A DNA stretch of 64,000 nt from JACRCT01 sp049841135 (GCA_049841135.1 JASGHK010000002.1:1054001-1118000), one strand, 5' to 3'; shown: positions 41,949 through 51,505, counted from the first letter of the stretch. Notes: generated by a model from the letters alone, not told the origin. Program-made: numbers and translations.

Positions 41949-43817
41949 TCACGCCCCGGCTCGGTAGACCCGAAGCCCGGCCTCCGCCGCGAAGTCGTCC
42001 ACCTGCCGCTTCGTGGCAGCAGCCTTCTTCTTGGGCTCCGCGACGATCTGCCGGACGGCCTCGACGAGCGCGTCGACCTCCGCCTCGGTCGTCTGCAGCC
42101 CGAAGCTCGCGCGGACCACGCCGGGCAGCTCCAGGCGCGGCGCCACGCGCACGACGACGCCCTGCAGCCACTGGAAGAACGCCGGGATGTGCAGCATCCG
42201 CCGGATGAACAGGTGCGCGCAGTGGCAGCCCCAGCGCACGCCGATGCCAAAGCGCTCCGCCAGGGCCCGCCCGGTGTTGCCGGGCAGCATGCCGTCGACC
42301 GCGAAGGCGACCACCGCTCCCTTCTGGGCGAACCGCGGCGACTCGACGTCCTTGGTCCCGTAGATCGTCACCTTCGGCAGCTTCGCCAGCCCCTCCACTG
42401 CCCGCCGGGTCAGTGCGCGCTCGTCCTGCTCGATCACGTCCAGCCCGATGCGCTGCAGCAGCCCGAGAGCGGCGCCCAGCGCCGCGATGCCGCCGACGTT
42501 CTCTTCTCCGGAAGCGCGGATGCCCTCCCGTTCGGCCTCGTCGAACGCCAGCAACCCTTTGCGGACCACCAGCGCCCCGGAGCCGAACGGCGCGTAGACC
42601 TTGTGGGCGGAGCAGGCGAAGTAGTCGACGTCCAGGGCGGCCAGGTCGACCTTGCGGTGCGCCACCATCTGCGCGCCATCCACCAGCAGGCGCGCCCCGT
42701 ACTGATGGACGACGCGGCTGATGGCGGGCAGGTCGTTGAACGCACCGAGCACGTTGGAGGCGCCGGTGACGGCGACGAGCGCGATCCGTCGGCCGCTCGC
42801 GCCGGGCTCGTTGTGGGCCCGGAGCGCCGCCTCGAGCTCGTTCAGGTCGACGAAGCCCTCGTCGTCCACCGCCAGATGGAGGAGCGAAAGGCCCGGGGTG
42901 GTCCGCCACGGCAATTCGTTGGAGTTGTGCTCGAGGAAGGTGTTGAGGACGCCGATTCCACGGCCCGGTCCGGCCCCCTTGGCCAAGCTCTCGGCGACGA
43001 GGTTGATGGCCTCGGTGGTGTTGCCGGTGAAGACGACGTCGTAGGCTTCCAGCGGCGCACCGAGGACCTTCGAGCAGGTGGCGCGGGCCTCGTCGATCGT
43101 CTGCTGGCGCGTCTCGCGGGGCTGCCTCCAGGCCCGTCGAACGGCGTTCCAGATCGGCTCGAAGGTCGGAGTGCTCGCGGCGTTGTCGAGATTGACGTAG
43201 GGCCGCAAGCCCTCGGCCGTCGGAACCCTCGCGCCACCGCCGATGAGCGTGCCGCGCAGCGCCTCGAGAAGCGGCCGACCCGCGAGCCCGTCCAGATCGG
43301 TCTGCTTCGCCTCAGGTTCCTCCCCGACGAAACGGAAGGCGTCCTTGCCGTGCTGCTCGATGAGCTTGAGGGCCTTGGCCAGCGCGATCACGTTGACGAT
43401 GGCCGGGGTCCCCGCCTCGAAGCGATCCGGGACGCGAGCCCACACGACCGAGTCGAGACCGACGAGGCGTGCCGTCCCTCCGCCGGAGTGGCGCGGCGCC
43501 GTTCGCGGCAGTGCGCTGCGCTCGACCGCCAGAGCCCGAATGCCCAGCGGCAGCCCGAGCTCGTCGCTCGAGACGGACCGGAAGGTGCCGGCGGGGAGCT
43601 GCGCAGCGAGCGCGGCCGCCCGGAGAGGCGTGCCGAAGACGACGACGTGGCGACCGGCGTCGAGCCCGAGATGGGAGAGGACGACCTCGCGAGCCTGCTC
43701 GTAGAGGTGGGTCGAGACGACGGAGTGCTGGCCGCTGCCGCGGTGCACGTTGGAGTAGGTCTCGAGCGCCGCCCGGACCGCCTGCACCAGCTCGTGGAAC
43801 GCCTCATCTCGTGTCAT
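41949..43817 (-). CDS. Double class-V aminotransferase-fold protein (cysteine-desulfurase-like)
   Basis: A 622-residue PLP protein. Residues about 210-600 are a full class-V domain: NLDNAASTPTFEP, TGNTTEAINLVAESL, VTGASNVLGAFNDLP, the HQYGARLLVDGAQMVAHR Asp, the PLP lysine in CSAHKVYAPFGSG, and RWGCHCAH in the cysteine-loop region. Residues 1-190 look like a second class-V fold (ALETYSNVHRGSGQHSVVSTHLYEQAREVV; WARVPDRFEAGTPAIVNVIALAKAL) lacking the lysine stretch. Similar 600-residue two-part proteins exist in other phyla, as I recall. GAGG lies 7 nt before ATG 43817. Sulfur mobilisation or an unrelated lyase reaction are both possible. Confidence 0.88.
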   Translation of the reverse strand: MTRDEAFHELVQAVRAALETYSNVHRGSGQHSVVSTHLYEQAREVVLSHLGLDAGRHVVVFGTPLRAAALAAQLPAGTFRSVSSDELGLPLGIRALAVERSALPRTAPRHSGGGTARLVGLDSVVWARVPDRFEAGTPAIVNVIALAKALKLIEQHGKDAFRFVGEEPEAKQTDLDGLAGRPLLEALRGTLIGGGARVPTAEGLRPYVNLDNAASTPTFEPIWNAVRRAWRQPRETRQQTIDEARATCSKVLGAPLEAYDVVFTGNTTEAINLVAESLAKGAGPGRGIGVLNTFLEHNSNELPWRTTPGLSLLHLAVDDEGFVDLNELEAALRAHNEPGASGRRIALVAVTGASNVLGAFNDLPAISRVVHQYGARLLVDGAQMVAHRKVDLAALDVDYFACSAHKVYAPFGSGALVVRKGLLAFDEAEREGIRASGEENVGGIAALGAALGLLQRIGLDVIEQDERALTRRAVEGLAKLPKVTIYGTKDVESPRFAQKGAVVAFAVDGMLPGNTGRALAERFGIGVRWGCHCAHLFIRRMLHIPAFFQWLQGVVVRVAPRLELPGVVRASFGLQTTEAEVDALVEAVRQIVAEPKKKAAATKRQVDDFAAEAGLRVYRAGA

Positions 43818-43873
43818 CGGAGTCCTCGTTCGGCAGCATTACGCCCGAGCGGCCCGCCGATTGCCGCCATGCC

Positions 43874-44057
43874 GCCGGCGACTGAATTCGCGCCTGAGAG
43901 CACGAAGCCCGCCTGCGCGGGCTGGGATGTGCAGGTGGGTCGCTTGCGACTCAGGAACACCTGAGCTTGGACGTCCCAGCTGGCGCTTCCGGATTTGCTG
44001 ACCACCCAGCCCGCGCAGGCGGGCTTCGCAAAGTCAGGCGCGGCTTTAGCCGCCGGC
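43874..44057. repeat. MITE/REP-like inverted-repeat element, copy 1
   Basis: A 184-bp element with near-perfect terminal inverted repeats of about 53 bp: the left arm starts GCCGGCGACT and runs to CGCGGGCTGGG, and the right arm is its complement. It is homologous along its whole length to 60153-60334, in opposite orientation. It has no ORF of its own. Its right end supplies the stop codon and last codons of the DUF169 gene. Confidence 0.9.
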
Positions 44058-44879
44058 AGCGCCGCCTGCCTGCCCCTGCAGATCTTTCCAGGCGTCGCGC
44101 TCGACGAAGCTACCCGGGACCGCCGATTCCATCTGCGCCAGCCGCTTCATCGGCACCGCGAAGGTCATCAGGTCCTTGCCCAGCCGGCGCATGGTCTTGC
44201 GCGCCGACAGGTCGTTCAGCCCCGCGACCGCCCGCTGCCGCGCGTCCTCGGCCTCCCGGTAGAGGTAGATGCCGATGGACTGGCATCCCGCGGCATGCGG
44301 CAGGATGACGTTCTCGCTCTCGCCGTCCTCGTAGTTGGCGAGGATGGTCAGCGCCGAGAGCTGGTCCGGGTTGGCGAGGAAGACGACGCCCAACGCCCGC
44401 TCACCCTCCTTCACCTCCTCGAGCGGCTTGAAGACCACGAACCGGGTCGGGATCTCGCGGATGGGCAGGGCCGCGATGAAGCGGACGACCGCCGCAGGAT
44501 CCTTGCGGTAGCCCTCGCCGTGCTTGAAGTGCTCGAGCTGGCGGGCTCGTAGGTTCTTCTCGGCCTTGGCGCTGCGCTCCCGGCCCGCCTCGCTACAGTC
44601 GTTGCCGCAGGAGAGGAAGCCGCAGAAGCCCTCCACGCCGCCTTCGAAGGACTCGTAGCAGTTGCCGAACCCGAGGCCGACGCCACCGCCCTGGCAGCCG
44701 CAGGTCTCGCGGTCGAAGGCGGCGGTGCGTCCACGCTCGGCGACGGCGGCGAACGAGGCCATCACGCAGCCCCAGCGCCCCTTCTCGAAGACGATGGCGC
44801 CCTCCGGTTTCTCGTCCGTCCAGACGACGGCCACCGGGCGGTGGGCGAGATTCAGGGCCTTGGCGATCATGGATTCCAT
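44046..44879 (-). CDS. DUF169 family protein
   Basis: A 277-residue cytoplasmic protein with the DUF169 pattern: PVAVVWTDEKPEGAIVFEKGRWGCVM near the N-terminus, a Cys cluster (RETCGCQGGGVGLGFGNCYESF; GFCGFLSCGNDC), VVFKPLEEVKEGERALGVVFLANPDQLSAL, and NVILPHAAGCQSIGIYLYREAE. The many cysteines suggest metal or cluster binding. GGAG is 6-7 nt before the ATG. Its 3' end was rewritten by the MITE-like element, giving the tail LQGQAGGAAGG. It is divergent from the radical SAM gene, 59 nt apart, so the two may share a control region. Confidence 0.87.
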   Translation of the reverse strand: MESMIAKALNLAHRPVAVVWTDEKPEGAIVFEKGRWGCVMASFAAVAERGRTAAFDRETCGCQGGGVGLGFGNCYESFEGGVEGFCGFLSCGNDCSEAGRERSAKAEKNLRARQLEHFKHGEGYRKDPAAVVRFIAALPIREIPTRFVVFKPLEEVKEGERALGVVFLANPDQLSALTILANYEDGESENVILPHAAGCQSIGIYLYREAEDARQRAVAGLNDLSARKTMRRLGKDLMTFAVPMKRLAQMESAVPGSFVERDAWKDLQGQAGGAAGG

Positions 44880-44938
44880 GATGAGCTCCGGAAGTGCCCG
44901 CGAAGGTATCAGCTGCCGGGGCCGCGTAGGATGCCTGC

Positions 44939-46480
44939 ATGGCTCCCCGCCCGGCGATCTTCATCCACAGCCTGCGCTTCGGCTTCGCCACCAGCAGCTC
45001 GGCGAACCACAGCCTCATCTTCCTGCCGGACGCGCAGGAGGATCTCTCGGGGCGGCGAGGCGACTCCTACTCCAACAGTGCCCCGTTCGTGCTCACCCGC
45101 CCTGAGACCAAGCTCCCATACCTCCAGGTTCAGCTCGAGGAGGTCGGCGACGAGACGCTGCAGGACGAGTTCGGCTTTGGCCAGGTCCCTGGCTTCATCA
45201 ACGACCTGGCGGGCACCAACCTCGCCGGCGGCTGGGACGGCTTGCCCCGCGAGCTGCTCGTCGAGATCGGACGCTGGTTGCTGCTCGACGGCGTGACCGC
45301 CATCAGCGCCGGCGAGAATGCTGGCGAGCACCCGCTCGTCGACCACCGCCACGCCATCTCTCCCAGCCACCTCACCTCCCGGAAGATGCGGCGCGATCCC
45401 TTGGGCTTCTGGACGCTGCTCTCGCCGAGTACCGGGACGCGGATGCGCCTGAGCTTCGCCCGGGCCGCCCATCCCCAGGTCCAGCCGTTCCGCTCGACCT
45501 GGCCCGAGCTCGTCGACCTGAAGATCACCGATCGCTGCTATTCGGACTGCTCGTTCTGCTATCAGGGCTCGACGCGAGACGGACGCCATGCGTCGCTCGA
45601 TGCCATCGAGCGGGTGCTCGACGAGCTCGCGGCCTGCCAGGTCTTGGAGGTGGTGCTCGGTGGCGGCGAGCCCACGCTGCATCCAGCGTTCACCACCATC
45701 CTCCACGCCATCCAGAGGCGCGGCATGCATGCGGCGTTCACGTCGCGGGACTGTCTGGCCCGGCGCCACCTGGACGCCTCCGGAGTCGATGCCCGGCGCG
45801 TCCACTGGGCCTACTCGATCCTGGCGATCGAGGACCTCGATCGCCTTGCCAGCCCCTTCCCGACCATCCACGTCACGATGGGCACGCCGGCCTCACAGCC
45901 CGAGGCGCTGCTGGAGATCGCCCGGCGCTGCGCCAGGAGCTACCTGAACCTGGTCCTGCTCGGCTTCAAGCGCACCGGCCGCGGCGCCCACTTCGCCCCG
46001 GTCGACTACCGCCACTGGATGGACACGATTGCCAGCTCCGGCCTGCACGGCGTCTCCATCGACAGCGCCCTGGCCGCCGAGTACGACGTCGAGCTGCAGC
46101 GCCGCGGCGTCCCGAGCTGGCTCTATGAGGTCGAGGACGGCCGGTACTCGATGTACGTCGACGCCGTGCGCGGCCTGTGCGGTCCATCCTCCTACTGTCC
46201 CGAAGACCAGCTGTTCGCCCTGCCCTCCGGCCCCAACGGCATCGCCGAGGCCTTCGAGCACATCAACCAGGCCCTCGACGCCGAGCGGCTCCACCGAGCG
46301 CTGCAGCTCGAGCAGGTCTCGGCGATCGACCGGGACGATCGCGCGGCGCAGGTCCTGCTCGACGCGGCGCTCGAAGGCCGGTGCGAGCGTTGCGGGGCCG
46401 AAGGTGCGAGCCTGGTTTCCCAAGGCCTCGCGCGGCCCCGGCGGCTGTGCTTGACGTGCGCCGTGCCCCGGCCCGGTTGA
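44939..46480 (+). CDS. Radical SAM protein with N-terminal extension and C-terminal Cys pairs
   Basis: A 513-residue protein. The iron-sulfur motif is CYSDCSFC (CX3CX2C) at about residue 200, followed by VLEVVLGGGEPTLHPAF (the GGE motif) and a TIM-barrel-like pattern with a basic LGFKRTGRG. About 190 residues precede the motif, far more than usual, with no known domain. The C-terminus has CERCGAEG and CLTC, two CxxC pairs that could bind zinc or an auxiliary cluster. TAGGAT lies 6 nt before the ATG, so the mRNA may be leaderless. No peptide substrate is evident next to it. Divergent from DUF169. Confidence 0.88.
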   Translation: MAPRPAIFIHSLRFGFATSSSANHSLIFLPDAQEDLSGRRGDSYSNSAPFVLTRPETKLPYLQVQLEEVGDETLQDEFGFGQVPGFINDLAGTNLAGGWDGLPRELLVEIGRWLLLDGVTAISAGENAGEHPLVDHRHAISPSHLTSRKMRRDPLGFWTLLSPSTGTRMRLSFARAAHPQVQPFRSTWPELVDLKITDRCYSDCSFCYQGSTRDGRHASLDAIERVLDELAACQVLEVVLGGGEPTLHPAFTTILHAIQRRGMHAAFTSRDCLARRHLDASGVDARRVHWAYSILAIEDLDRLASPFPTIHVTMGTPASQPEALLEIARRCARSYLNLVLLGFKRTGRGAHFAPVDYRHWMDTIASSGLHGVSIDSALAAEYDVELQRRGVPSWLYEVEDGRYSMYVDAVRGLCGPSSYCPEDQLFALPSGPNGIAEAFEHINQALDAERLHRALQLEQVSAIDRDDRAAQVLLDAALEGRCERCGAEGASLVSQGLARPRRLCLTCAVPRPG

Positions 46481-46483
46481 CCG

Positions 46484-49400
46484 CTACGCCGCCTTCTTCT
46501 CCGCCTCGAGCTCCTCGAGCAGCCGCTGCATGTCGCGCAGGTAGATGGGCGACTTGTCGAGGTAGAAGGCCAGCGCCGGCGAGAAGTTCTTGCCGACGAG
46601 CCCGTCGAGCATCATCTGGCTCACCAGCCGCTGGCGCTCGAGCAGGCGCTGCGTGCGCAGGACGATCTGCCGCTCCTCGGGCGTCGCCTGCCGCATCAGC
46701 CCCGTGAAGACCGGGCGGGCCCGCGGCTGCAGCATCCAGAAGTACATGAGGTCCAGCGAGTTCACGATCTGGCGGATCTCGAGATCCTTCTGGTCCTCGT
46801 CCACCGCTTTGACGAACTCCTTGGGCGACTCGAGCATCTTGAGCACGTCCTGCTCGGGGTAGAACGCCTCGAGCCGTCCGTGGTTCGCCAGGAGCCAGTA
46901 GAGCTTGGTCTTGTAGTCGCGCAGGCGGGTGCGGACGTTGACGTTGCGGTCCGCGGTGCCCTCGATGAACCCGGCGACGAGGTCCGAGGACGCCTTGCTG
47001 ATGACCGCGGCCCAGTTCTGCAGCATCGCGTCCGCCTCGTGGCCGGCCATGCCCGAGCCGGTGATGAGGGCGCGCAGCAGGGCGTTGAAGGCGAGCGCGA
47101 TGGGGATGGCCAGCACCGCGCGGAAGAAGTTCCCGAGCGCGGCCGCGCGCGGCAGGCCGCGGAAGGTGTTGTGGCTGAAGAGGTAGATGCCGTTGGCCAG
47201 CGCCATCACCGAGTACAGCAGGACCGGCGCCGAGGTGGTTGTGACGCCCAGGCGCCCCATCAGCTCGCCCTTGACCAGCCAGTCCAAGAGCGGCACCGAG
47301 AAGCCGGTGTAGAGCAGCGAGTCGGCCACCCGCTCCCAGCTGACGAGGTCCTTCCAGGTCAGCAGCTTGGAGCGCACCAGCCCGCCGCCGCCGATGATGG
47401 CCTGCAGGATGTTGCGCAGCCCGGTGATGCCGAACCAGATGGGCGCGCCGAAGACGGCCAGCACCCACCAGCTCTTGGTCAGGTAGAAGGTCAGGAACGC
47501 CGGCAGGAACCCCAGCAGCACCTTGGCCACGTCGCGCACGCGGGTGTTGAGCCGGGTGACCTTGAAGCCCGGGATCTTCTCCTCGGGCTTGACCAGGAAC
47601 AGCTCGTTGCTGGCGTGCTCCTCGACGCCACCCAGGGTCAGGATGTTGCCCCGGCCCTCCTTGGGGTCGACGTAGCGGGTGCTGTTGGGCACCACCTCGT
47701 AGGCTTCCTTGCGCGCGTAGCCGAACTCGCGCAGGCCGGGGAGCTTGCGCAGGACGCGCAGCGCCAGGTCGAGCGGCCAGAGCGGGCTCTCGTGCGGGGT
47801 CCAGACGGTGTGCAGCTCGGCGTCGGTGTGGACCGGCAGCACCTCGCGGGTGCCGGGGTGGCGGAAGAACTCGCGGCGGGCGCGGCCGGGCAGCGTGTCG
47901 GCGATGACCAGGCCCATGCCGAACAGCGACTGCGCGCGGCCCACCGAGTCGCTGCCGAGGCTGGTGCGCAGCGGCACGCGCGAGTAGAAGCCGGAGAAGT
48001 CCAACAGGTGTGAGAGGACCTCCTTGAGGCCCGCGAGCCGCTCCTCCTTGAGCGGGCCGTTGGCCGCCTCCACCTCGCGGATCGCCTCGCGGATGATCCG
48101 CTTGAGGACGATGGCGTTGCCGCGGTTGAGCGTCTGGCGGATCTCGGCGATCTCCCGGGTGTACGGCGCCTTCTTGAGCCGGTAGTCCTTGAGGTTGAAG
48201 AGCTCCAGGTGCGTGACCATCCCGCGGCCCTGGTAGAGGACCTCGATGACGTCCGCCGGAGAGAGCCCGGTGAGGTTGAGCACCAGGGTCGAGCCCGAGC
48301 GCACCGCCCCCAACATGTCGAACAGCTCGCGGGGCTTTAGGCGCAACAGCTCCGGGACGTCGTCGCCTTCGCGCAGCTCGGAGGGGTGCACCAGCTCGGG
48401 GTTGACCGAGCGCTGCAGCCAGGTCTCGGCGATGACGCTGGGCATGAGGTGGTCGAGCTTCTCCACCTTCGCCTTGAGCTCCTCCTTCTCGGCCTCGCCG
48501 GCGTCCTGGTAGCGCTCGGACCACTCGGCGATGAGCGGCCGGGCGCGCTGCAGGCACTTCTGGTGGATGAAGTCGGCCAGGTGCGTGACCGAGGGCTGGC
48601 CCACGCCGATGGAGGCGACGAACTCGTCCTCGTTGAGCGGCGGCAGGTTCAGGCCGTAGCGCGCGTTGAGCTGCTCGAGGTGCTTCTGGTTGAAGGCTCG
48701 GAGCAGCGCCAGCACGTAGCGCGACTGCAGCCGCGCCACCTCCCGGCCCTTCTCCAGGAACTCCTTGATGGCCGGCTTGTTGATGAAGGCCGCGAAGTCC
48801 GCCGGGTTCTCCAGTCCCTGAGGGATCCAGATGAACTGGGCGAACTTGCCGTGGCAGCGCGCCGCGAACTCCAGGCCCGGGCGGACGGTGACGCCCATGA
48901 TGGCCGCCGCCTCGGTCAGCTCGGCGACCGCCTCGGGGGTCCAGTAGTAGTAGTAGACGACCGTCAGCTCGCGGATGCCCTTGATCCACGCGTCCATCAC
49001 CAGGTGCGTGGGCGCCTTGCGGCCCTTGGTATGGGCGTCGTGGACGTGGTGGTCGAAGGCCACCTGGTTCCAGGCCTCGGCCATCTCGATGAGGTGGTAC
49101 TTGCGCAGCTGCCGGCGGATCTCGACCGGCCGCCCGGTGACCGCGGCGAAGAAGTCGTGGGCCAGCTCGACCTGGCGCCAGTAGTCGTTCTGCTCTCGCG
49201 CCAGCTCCTTCATCACCGTCAGCAGCACGCGGGCGGTGTTGTTCTGCATGCCCGCCTGGGTGCCGAAGAACACCTCGTCGTGCAGGGCGCGCAACGCCAG
49301 GATGCGGTCCTGGGCGCTGCCCTGCTCCAAGGACTCCAGCAGCCGGATGATGGCGTAGGCGATGCGCCGCTCCTGCGTGGCGGCCAGCTCCTTGAAGCCG

Positions 49401-49615
49401 CGCGGGTGCAAGGCGGGGTTGAACAACCGGCGCAGCACCTCGGGCTTCTTGTGCTTGCCGACGGTGCGGAACTCGTTGACGAGGTCCACCAGCTCGTAGT
49501 CGCGGTCGTCGAAGAGCAGGCCTGGGCGTTTGCGCCGGGTGCGGTTCAAAGTGGGCTCGACGCTGGAGGTCTCCAGCTCGCTGTCGCTGATCGTCCGCGG
49601 TGCCGGGTCGGGCAT
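46484..49615 (-). CDS. Large membrane protein of unknown function
   Basis: A 1043-residue protein. The first 650 residues are soluble, helix-rich and charged (DRDYELVDLVNEFRTVGKHKKPEVLRRLFNPALHP...). A cluster of four to five hydrophobic helices lies at about residues 665-860 (VLLGFLPAFLTFYLTKSWWVLAVFGAPIWF; VLLYSVMALANGIYLFS; LAIPIALAFNALLRALI). A 180-residue helical tail follows (LRDYKTKLYWLLANHGRLEAF...). No signal peptide or catalytic motif. ATG 49615 is chosen because a good promoter lies just upstream at 49678-49706, excluding the longer frame to 49717. No family recognised. Confidence 0.85.
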   Translation of the reverse strand: MPDPAPRTISDSELETSSVEPTLNRTRRKRPGLLFDDRDYELVDLVNEFRTVGKHKKPEVLRRLFNPALHPRGFKELAATQERRIAYAIIRLLESLEQGSAQDRILALRALHDEVFFGTQAGMQNNTARVLLTVMKELAREQNDYWRQVELAHDFFAAVTGRPVEIRRQLRKYHLIEMAEAWNQVAFDHHVHDAHTKGRKAPTHLVMDAWIKGIRELTVVYYYYWTPEAVAELTEAAAIMGVTVRPGLEFAARCHGKFAQFIWIPQGLENPADFAAFINKPAIKEFLEKGREVARLQSRYVLALLRAFNQKHLEQLNARYGLNLPPLNEDEFVASIGVGQPSVTHLADFIHQKCLQRARPLIAEWSERYQDAGEAEKEELKAKVEKLDHLMPSVIAETWLQRSVNPELVHPSELREGDDVPELLRLKPRELFDMLGAVRSGSTLVLNLTGLSPADVIEVLYQGRGMVTHLELFNLKDYRLKKAPYTREIAEIRQTLNRGNAIVLKRIIREAIREVEAANGPLKEERLAGLKEVLSHLLDFSGFYSRVPLRTSLGSDSVGRAQSLFGMGLVIADTLPGRARREFFRHPGTREVLPVHTDAELHTVWTPHESPLWPLDLALRVLRKLPGLREFGYARKEAYEVVPNSTRYVDPKEGRGNILTLGGVEEHASNELFLVKPEEKIPGFKVTRLNTRVRDVAKVLLGFLPAFLTFYLTKSWWVLAVFGAPIWFGITGLRNILQAIIGGGGLVRSKLLTWKDLVSWERVADSLLYTGFSVPLLDWLVKGELMGRLGVTTTSAPVLLYSVMALANGIYLFSHNTFRGLPRAAALGNFFRAVLAIPIALAFNALLRALITGSGMAGHEADAMLQNWAAVISKASSDLVAGFIEGTADRNVNVRTRLRDYKTKLYWLLANHGRLEAFYPEQDVLKMLESPKEFVKAVDEDQKDLEIRQIVNSLDLMYFWMLQPRARPVFTGLMRQATPEERQIVLRTQRLLERQRLVSQMMLDGLVGKNFSPALAFYLDKSPIYLRDMQRLLEELEAEKKAA

Positions 49616-49677
49616 ATCGTTCTTCGCGTCCTGCGGGGTCTGGCCGCTGCTGTCGCAACCCCTAGAAATGAAAGCGC

Positions 49678-49706
49678 AATCTAGACCCCGCTCTCGCAGG
49701 GGGCAA
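49678..49706 (-). promoter_or_regulatory. Promoter of the 1043-residue protein gene
   Basis: Reading the minus strand: TTGCCC (49706-49701), 17-nt spacer, TAGATT (49683-49678). It implies a 5' UTR of about 55 nt to ATG 49615. The remaining 49707-49907 shows no gene. Confidence 0.6.
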
Positions 49707-49907
49707 GACGGGCCCACGGAACGTGCGGGTTGGGGGAGGCGACGTTCATCCAGCCCAGAGGGTGCCTCTCATCCTGGTGTCTTCAACGGGCCAGCCACGA
49801 GGAACTGCGAGAGGAGGCCGGACTGGGGCCAACGCTCGGGAGGATCGCGAGCGAGAACCACGAGTTGGCGGACGGCCCTCGATGACGATCGGCCTGGCTG
49901 TACCCGC

Positions 49908-51287
49908 TCAGGGCGCCGCCGTCTCGCGAGCCAGAGCCTCCAGGCGCTCCTTGCGGAAGAAGGCGACCTGGGCGCAGGCGCGCGCCACCGCGGCGACGAC
50001 CTGCGGGTTGAGCGAGTCCAGGTACTGGCCCGCGTCCATCGCTCCCGCGGAGTATTGCCGCGCCGCGACGATGGCCGCGTCGAGAGGCCACATCGACGTG
50101 TAGAGGTAGCCCGCGAGCGGCGAGTTGCGCAGATCGAAGCCGGTGGGGCTGGCGCGCCCCTCGGAGAGCAGGCGGAAGACTTCATCCGCGTCGCCCTCTT
50201 CGCCAAGGTCAACGCCGGGCGGGTGAATCGCGGGCAGGAAGCGCTCCATGCGCACCGTGCCCTCGCCTTCGCCGGGCAGATCGCCCATGAGCATGGCCAT
50301 CGGCGCATCGCCGCCCGTGCGCTGGGCGAGCGCGTCGAGCAGGCAGGCGGCGACCAGCTTGGCACCCAGGTAACGGGCCGCGATGGCGAGGTTGCCGGCC
50401 GCCGCCTGGCGAAGCGCCTCGTACGCGTCGGACGAGGGCTTGCCGCGGAAGTGCAGGAAGACCTTCCGGGCGTCCAAGTTCGACAGGAACCCTTCCATAC
50501 GCTGCATCGCGGTCCGGTAGTCGCGGGCCCCGTAGACCGCCTCGAGCCGCAGCGACCAGTTGGTCTCCGGCAAGAGCGCCCAGGTGTTGTCGAGGAAGCG
50601 GGCGACGTCCGGCGCGGCGAAGTTGGCGACGTCCTTGTTCGCCAGCTCGACGCCATCGCGCACGCCGGCGTCGAGCTCGTCGTCGCCGACGTTCAGAGCG
50701 AACTCCTGCGCGAGCCGGCCCAGCTTCTCGCGCAGCCGCTCGGCGTGGGCCGGTCCCTGGAACGGCACCGTGGCCTCGATGGCCGCCGCCACGCGCAGGA
50801 GCGCCTTCTCGGGCAGCAGGCCCGAGAGCGCGCGGACAGCCAGCAGCGCGCTGAGCATCTCGTTGAGCCCGGCGGTCGGCGCGACGGGGACGCCCACCGG
50901 CATCTCGAAGAGCGCCATCACCATCGCCCGCAGCCGGTCTTCGTTCGGGTCGGCGAGGACCAGCCGGACCTCGTTGCCGCGGCGCTCGAAGGAGCCGGCG
51001 AGGATCGACTCCACCCGCTCGCTCAGGCCGCCGTCGACCTGCAGATAGACCGTGTCGTGGAAGGCCGCCGCCAGGGCGACATAGGCGTTGGGCCCGTCGG
51101 CCAGGTCGAAGACGTGGTGGACGGAGTGGAAGCTGCGTCCGCGGCCGCTCATCGCCTCGTGGACGAGGACGGCCAGGGTCTCCAGCGCCTCGGGGCTGGG
51201 GGCCGCCCCCAGGTTGCGCAGGGAGATCGACAGGAGCCGGCCGAGCCGGACCAGGTTGCCTTCGCGCAGCGGTGTCACGGCCGGCAT
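49908..51287 (-). CDS. HD-like domain protein of unknown function
   Basis: A 459-residue soluble protein. Near residue 55 it has SFHSVHHVFDLADGPNAYVALAAAFHDTVYLQVDGG, an H...H...HD arrangement typical of HD-fold metal phosphohydrolases. Beyond that the helices (ALLAVRALSGLLPEKALLRVAAAIEATV) continue an all-alpha fold, and the C-terminal half has no recognised domain. Start ATG 51287 follows a weak purine-rich AAAGAAGA; the ATG at 51389 adds a low-complexity N-terminus and has no ribosome site. Phosphodiesterase or nucleotidase activity is only a possibility. Confidence 0.75.
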   Translation of the reverse strand: MPAVTPLREGNLVRLGRLLSISLRNLGAAPSPEALETLAVLVHEAMSGRGRSFHSVHHVFDLADGPNAYVALAAAFHDTVYLQVDGGLSERVESILAGSFERRGNEVRLVLADPNEDRLRAMVMALFEMPVGVPVAPTAGLNEMLSALLAVRALSGLLPEKALLRVAAAIEATVPFQGPAHAERLREKLGRLAQEFALNVGDDELDAGVRDGVELANKDVANFAAPDVARFLDNTWALLPETNWSLRLEAVYGARDYRTAMQRMEGFLSNLDARKVFLHFRGKPSSDAYEALRQAAAGNLAIAARYLGAKLVAACLLDALAQRTGGDAPMAMLMGDLPGEGEGTVRMERFLPAIHPPGVDLGEEGDADEVFRLLSEGRASPTGFDLRNSPLAGYLYTSMWPLDAAIVAARQYSAGAMDAGQYLDSLNPQVVAAVARACAQVAFFRKERLEALARETAAP

Positions 51288-51491
51288 CGGGTGATCTTCT
51301 TTCGCAGAGGTGTCTTCCAGCCAGCGTCGCAGCAGCCTTGGTCCTTCGTCGCCACCGCCTTCTCTCGAAGAGGACGAGCGGTGGCTCATTGTAGGAGGCG
51401 CCACTTGGGCCGGCCAATGTCCCGCGCCGCCCGCCCGACCGCCCCTCCTACGGCCGGCCACAGCCCTGTAGCAGCCGCCCGCGCACCCGCC

Positions 51492-51497
51492 TACAAT
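51492..51497 (+). promoter_or_regulatory. -10 box close to the SprT-like start
   Basis: TACAAT ends 8 nt before GTG 51506, so transcription should begin at or within 2 nt of the start codon: a likely leaderless mRNA. The -35 is poor. Confidence 0.45.
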
Positions 51498-51505
51498 CCG
51501 TCTCC

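Noticed and set aside
46263..49658. 1131-codon frame overlapping the large membrane protein
   Set aside because: Arg/Pro/Gly-rich frame-shifted copy of the 46484-49615 gene with no hydrophobic segments.
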